Shown: piece after piece, positions 61,120 to 64,000 of the stretch
Position numbering within the stretch: the stretch's first letter is position 1
Layout of the letters: every line of letters begins with the position of its first letter
Assembly (NCBI GenBank): GCA_900143635.1
Contig: FREY01000010.1
Location: forward strand, 62,001-126,000
Source of the DNA: Rhodobacteraceae bacterium Alg231-04
Lineage (GTDB): Bacteria > Pseudomonadota > Alphaproteobacteria > Rhodobacterales > Rhodobacteraceae
Direction of reading: 5' to 3'
Length of the DNA: 64,000 bases
Translations under genes and position numbers: made by a program
Notes under the pieces: model-generated
The model's input: only the letters and a program-made list of their open reading frames with translations
What the model was told of the DNA's origin: nothing
The model's database searches: none

Positions 61120-61184
61120 CCGCTTCACCGCGCCCGGAGTTTCCCCGGCGAAGTGAAGTCGCAAGCGGCCAAAGGGCAGATCCC

Positions 61185-62486
61185 TTAGCTGTTCAACGCA
61201 TCCAATCGGGCGCGCACGGACAGGCCATGCGCCTCCAGGCTTTCACTGATGGCCAGACGTTCGGCCGCCGGACCAATGGCGGCCAGAGAATCCGGTGTCA
61301 TTTGGCTGAGCGTCGTGCGCTTGAGGAAATCCATCACCGACAGACCAGAGGAAAACCGCGCCGACCGGGCCGTTGGCAGTACGTGGTTCGGCCCGCCCGC
61401 ATAATCGCCAATGGCCTCAGGGGTGAACTGGCCAAGGAAAATTGCCCCGGCATGCACGGTTTTGAGGCTCAGGGCGCGGGGGTCTGCGACGCAGAGTTCC
61501 AGGTGTTCTGGCGCGATACGGTTGGACAGGGCTGCCGCCTCGTCCATGTTGCGCACGGTGATCACCGCGCCGTAGTCTTTCCACGACGCGCCGGCGATAA
61601 CCCGGCGCTCAAGTGTTTCAAGGCGCTTGTCGACCGCGGCTGCAACCTCGCGGCCAAACTCTGCATCATCGGTGATCAGGATGGACTGAGCGCTTTCGTC
61701 ATGTTCCGCTTGGCTAAGCAGATCCAGCGCCAACCAGTCGGCGTTATTGTCTTTGTCAGCAATCACCAGAATTTCCGAGGGGCCAGCGATCATATCAATG
61801 CCCACTTTGCCAAAAACCCGGCGTTTGGCAGCTGCGACAAAGGCATTCCCCGGGCCTGTGATCTTATCGACAGGGGCAATCGTCTCGGTTCCATAGGCAA
61901 GAGCTGCCACCGCCTGTGCGCCACCAACACGGTAGACTTCGTCGACGCCGGAGAGGCGTGCCGCAAGCAGAACCAGCGGGTTCAATTGCCCATCGGGAGT
62001 AGGAACGGTGATTGCCAGACGACCCACACCAGCCACTTTGGCTGGAATGGCATTCATCAAAACCGAGGACGGATAGGTGGCCAGCCCGCCCGGCACATAA
62101 AGGCCCGCCGCCGAAACCGCCGACCAGCGCCAGCCCAGCGTGGCGCCTGCGGCATCGGTCCATTCCGCATCTTCCGGCATCTGGCGCGCATGATAGGCGC
62201 GAATACGCTCTGCGGCCAGTTCCAGTGCGGCGCGATCTTCTGCGCTGACCTCTGCAATGGCCGCATCTATTTCAGCCTCTGTGAACCTCAGCCGGTCAGC
62301 CGTCAGATCCAGCCGATCGAATTTGGCTGTCAGTTCCAACACCGCCGCATCACCGCGCGCCCGCACGTCGGCAATGATCCCTGCGACAACAGCATCCACA
62401 TCTGGGCTGTCTTCGCGCTTGGCACCGAGGAGGGCAACAAACGCAACTTCAAATCCGGTGTCGGTGGTGTTCAGGAACTGGGGCAT
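61185..62486 (-). CDS. hisD: Histidinol dehydrogenase
   Basis: A 433-residue zinc enzyme for the last two steps of histidine synthesis, oxidising L-histidinol to histidine with two NAD. Features: [16 protein letters not shown] near residue 190, [11 protein letters not shown], and the zinc/catalytic segment [16 protein letters not shown]. It lies 60 kb from hisG-hisZ, so the pathway is dispersed here. GGAGAT lies 6 bp before the ATG. Confidence 0.97.
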   Translation of the reverse strand: MPQFLNTTDTGFEVAFVALLGAKREDSPDVDAVVAGIIADVRARGDAAVLELTAKFDRLDLTADRLRFTEAEIDAAIAEVSAEDRAALELAAERIRAYHARQMPEDAEWTDAAGATLGWRWSAVSAAGLYVPGGLATYPSSVLMNAIPAKVAGVGRLAITVPTPDGQLNPLVLLAARLSGVDEVYRVGGAQAVAALAYGTETIAPVDKITGPGNAFVAAAKRRVFGKVGIDMIAGPSEILVIADKDNNADWLALDLLSQAEHDESAQSILITDDAEFGREVAAAVDKRLETLERRVIAGASWKDYGAVITVRNMDEAAALSNRIAPEHLELCVADPRALSLKTVHAGAIFLGQFTPEAIGDYAGGPNHVLPTARSARFSSGLSVMDFLKRTTLSQMTPDSLAAIGPAAERLAISESLEAHGLSVRARLDALNS

Positions 62487-62523
62487 CGGAATCTCCTTTG
62501 CCCATCCGCATACTAGGCAGGCC

Positions 62524-62561
62524 TTCCGGCCTCAAGCCCTGCCCGGTTTGTGAGGCCGGAA
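62524..62561 (-). terminator. 11-bp inverted repeat between the GNAT gene and hisD
   Basis: TTCCGGCCTCA (62524-62534) and TGAGGCCGGAA (62551-62561) are exact inverted repeats around a 16-base loop, 36 bp after the GNAT stop and 37 bp before the hisD start. Terminator or hisD leader hairpin; no T-run. Confidence 0.55.
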
Positions 62562-62597
62562 AGACCCGCTGAGCCGCGGATTTCGCACCAATTCATA

Positions 62598-63113
62598 TCA
62601 GAGCAGCGCCTTGGACATGGGAATCCCCATCATACCAAAGCAGGCTTCGGGCTGCCCGGAGACCTGCCAGCCCTGCGATCGGTAAAAATCCCGTGCGGTA
62701 AGGGTCGCGCTCAGCCGGGCGTTTTGCGCGCCCTGCGCGGCCAAAAGCCGTTCCAGTTCAGCCAGCAGCGCCTTGCCAACACCGCGGCCCGCAGCCTGTG
62801 GCGCAACATAGAGCAGCCCGATCACCCCCGCCTCAGCAGACAGGGCACCAACCGCGGCCGGTTGCCCCTCCAGCAAGGCCAGCAGCAAGACCGCGCCACT
62901 TTCAATCCAAGCCCGCACATCGGCCGGAGATTTATTCTCCACCCATGGCAAAAGCTTGGCCGGGTCCTGCCCATGATCATCACCGCAAAGATGGGTGATC
63001 GACGCGATCAGCACCTCACTGACAGCAAAGGCGTCAAACACCGTGGCAGTACGGATCGTCACCCCTTCCGGCGAAGGGCTCAGCAACTGGGAAATGCCGC
63101 GTTTGTTATTCAT
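62598..63113 (-). CDS. GNAT acetyltransferase
   Basis: 171 residues with the GNAT core: VTIRTATVFDAFAVSEVLIASI, GLLYVAPQAAGRGVGKALLAELERLL with the acetyl-CoA P-loop Q/RxxGxG/A (residues about 105-112), and ARDFYRSQGWQVSG. It interrupts the murA-DUF2948-hisD order. Substrate unknown. Confidence 0.88.
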   Translation of the reverse strand: MNNKRGISQLLSPSPEGVTIRTATVFDAFAVSEVLIASITHLCGDDHGQDPAKLLPWVENKSPADVRAWIESGAVLLLALLEGQPAAVGALSAEAGVIGLLYVAPQAAGRGVGKALLAELERLLAAQGAQNARLSATLTARDFYRSQGWQVSGQPEACFGMMGIPMSKALL

Positions 63114-63222
63114 TCCGCAAAACCAATCCGTACCTCACCTATCCCGAAAACAGGACCGAGTTAGGGGATCGAGCAAAGACCGCAACACCGATGAGCACCC
63201 GAACCAGAGAGCGGCCTGACCG

Positions 63223-63698
63223 TCATGCGCCGTGATCCGGTGCTTTGCCCGAGGGCGCGCGATAGGGACGGGTCACATCACGCAAGGATACTTCCAGTGT
63301 TTCCGCCTCAAGACGGATGGCGCCATCACCGGCCAGTGTCAGCAGCACATGGCCAGTCCCGTCTTCGCCCGGCTCAAAAGTGACCGACATCAGCGACAGG
63401 ATCACGTCCTTGTCGCCACGGTCCACGCCTTGCGAGGCGACGCCCAGAACATTGTCCACCACCAGCAAGGACTGCACCCGCTCAAAATCGCGGCCGCGCT
63501 TCTCGGCCGCATCGCGATCTTCCCAGCGGAACCGGTTCACCAGCAGCGCAAAGCGGTGATCGCTCGCACGCCACGACATTTCGGTCACCGGGAACACCGC
63601 ATCCTGCACCAATGAGGAGATGACCTGCAGGTCATCTGCCTCCAATGCGCCGAGGTTCAGCGGGGCTTCGCGGCCCTCTTCGAATGTTGCGTCTACCA

Positions 63699-63699
<1 letters not shown>
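63223..63699 (-). CDS. DUF2948 family protein
   Basis: 158 residues: LGALEADDLQVISSLVQDAVFPVTEMSWRASDHRFALLVNRFRWED and the C-terminal LRLEAETLEVSLRDVTRP-type stretch. A family restricted to Alphaproteobacteria, function unknown. Its ATG overlaps the murA stop (TGATG), so it is translated from the murA message. Note the region 63114-63222 before the next gene has no clear features. Confidence 0.9.

Positions 63700-64000
<301 letters not shown>

Overview
This 64 kb window is a contiguous piece of a GC-rich alphaproteobacterial chromosome, most likely a marine Rhodobacteraceae (Roseobacter-group) member. I base this on: short-form HisG with HisZ; a MipZ division ATPase; the lineage-restricted families DUF2794, DUF1285, DUF2948 and UPF0262; an MbfA iron exporter behind an Irr-type (ICE) palindrome; and an SOS box of the alphaproteobacterial GTTC-N7-GTTC type. 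No genus can be assigned from sequence reading alone. I saw no rRNA, tRNA, CRISPR array, prophage, insertion sequence or integrase. The window is core and catabolic chromosome rather than an island.

Layout. 1-3.7 kb: a partial PLP lyase, then hisG-hisZ-hisS on the minus strand. 3.9-10.3 kb: slyX, an L,D-transpeptidase, cspA, tesA facing a ybbA-ybbP ABC exporter (as in E. coli), an Rrf2 Fe-S regulator with an FNR-type box, and a gamma-glutamylcyclotransferase. 10.5-17.5 kb: DUF2794, an orphan SOS-controlled imuB, a C-terminal-haem cytochrome c, a TetR regulator, mbfA, a PNPOx-fold protein, a hydroxypyruvate isomerase-like protein and DUF1285. 17.6-24.3 kb: a four-gene, start-stop-overlapping operon moxR - DUF58 - BatA/DUF4159 - large membrane protein. 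24.3-31.7 kb: EamA and LysR, azoreductase, two related small membrane proteins, a YbaK-type deacylase, a Qnr-like pentapeptide protein and an unusual EF-G paralogue.

31.9-41.2 kb is the translation cluster: ffh, three tandem GNAT acetyltransferases, chorismate mutase, rpsP, bluB, a small membrane protein, rimM, trmD, rplS and rpmE. It is followed by a decayed isochorismatase-family pseudogene and mipZ. 41.2-50 kb: a class III nucleotidyl cyclase, then the homogentisate (tyrosine/phenylacetate-type) operon: marR facing hmgA, fahA, an atypical metallo-beta-lactamase-fold protein, a FAD monooxygenase with a DUF2783 partner, a VOC protein and maiA. 50-53 kb: DUF3604 and an aldo/keto reductase. 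53.1-58.3 kb: tryptophan catabolism by the kynurenine-anthraniloyl-CoA route (formamidase facing marR, 2-aminobenzoate-CoA ligase, kynA, kynU). 58.3-64 kb: the minus-strand murA - DUF2948 - (GNAT) - hisD - UPF0262 - LMW phosphatase block, interrupted by a plus-strand SDR.

How it fits together: two aromatic amino-acid breakdown operons, each with its own divergent MarR gene and visible palindromic operators, lie 3 kb apart. Stress circuits are readable from the DNA: LexA-imuB, Irr-mbfA and FNR-Rrf2. The most interesting leads are the nested hairpin plus terminator in front of chorismate mutase/rpsP, an 18-codon coupling mini-ORF between acetyltransferases, a hairpin over the mipZ ribosome binding site, and an EF-G paralogue without its switch motifs. 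I did not find a clear, wholly new multi-gene defence or mobile system.
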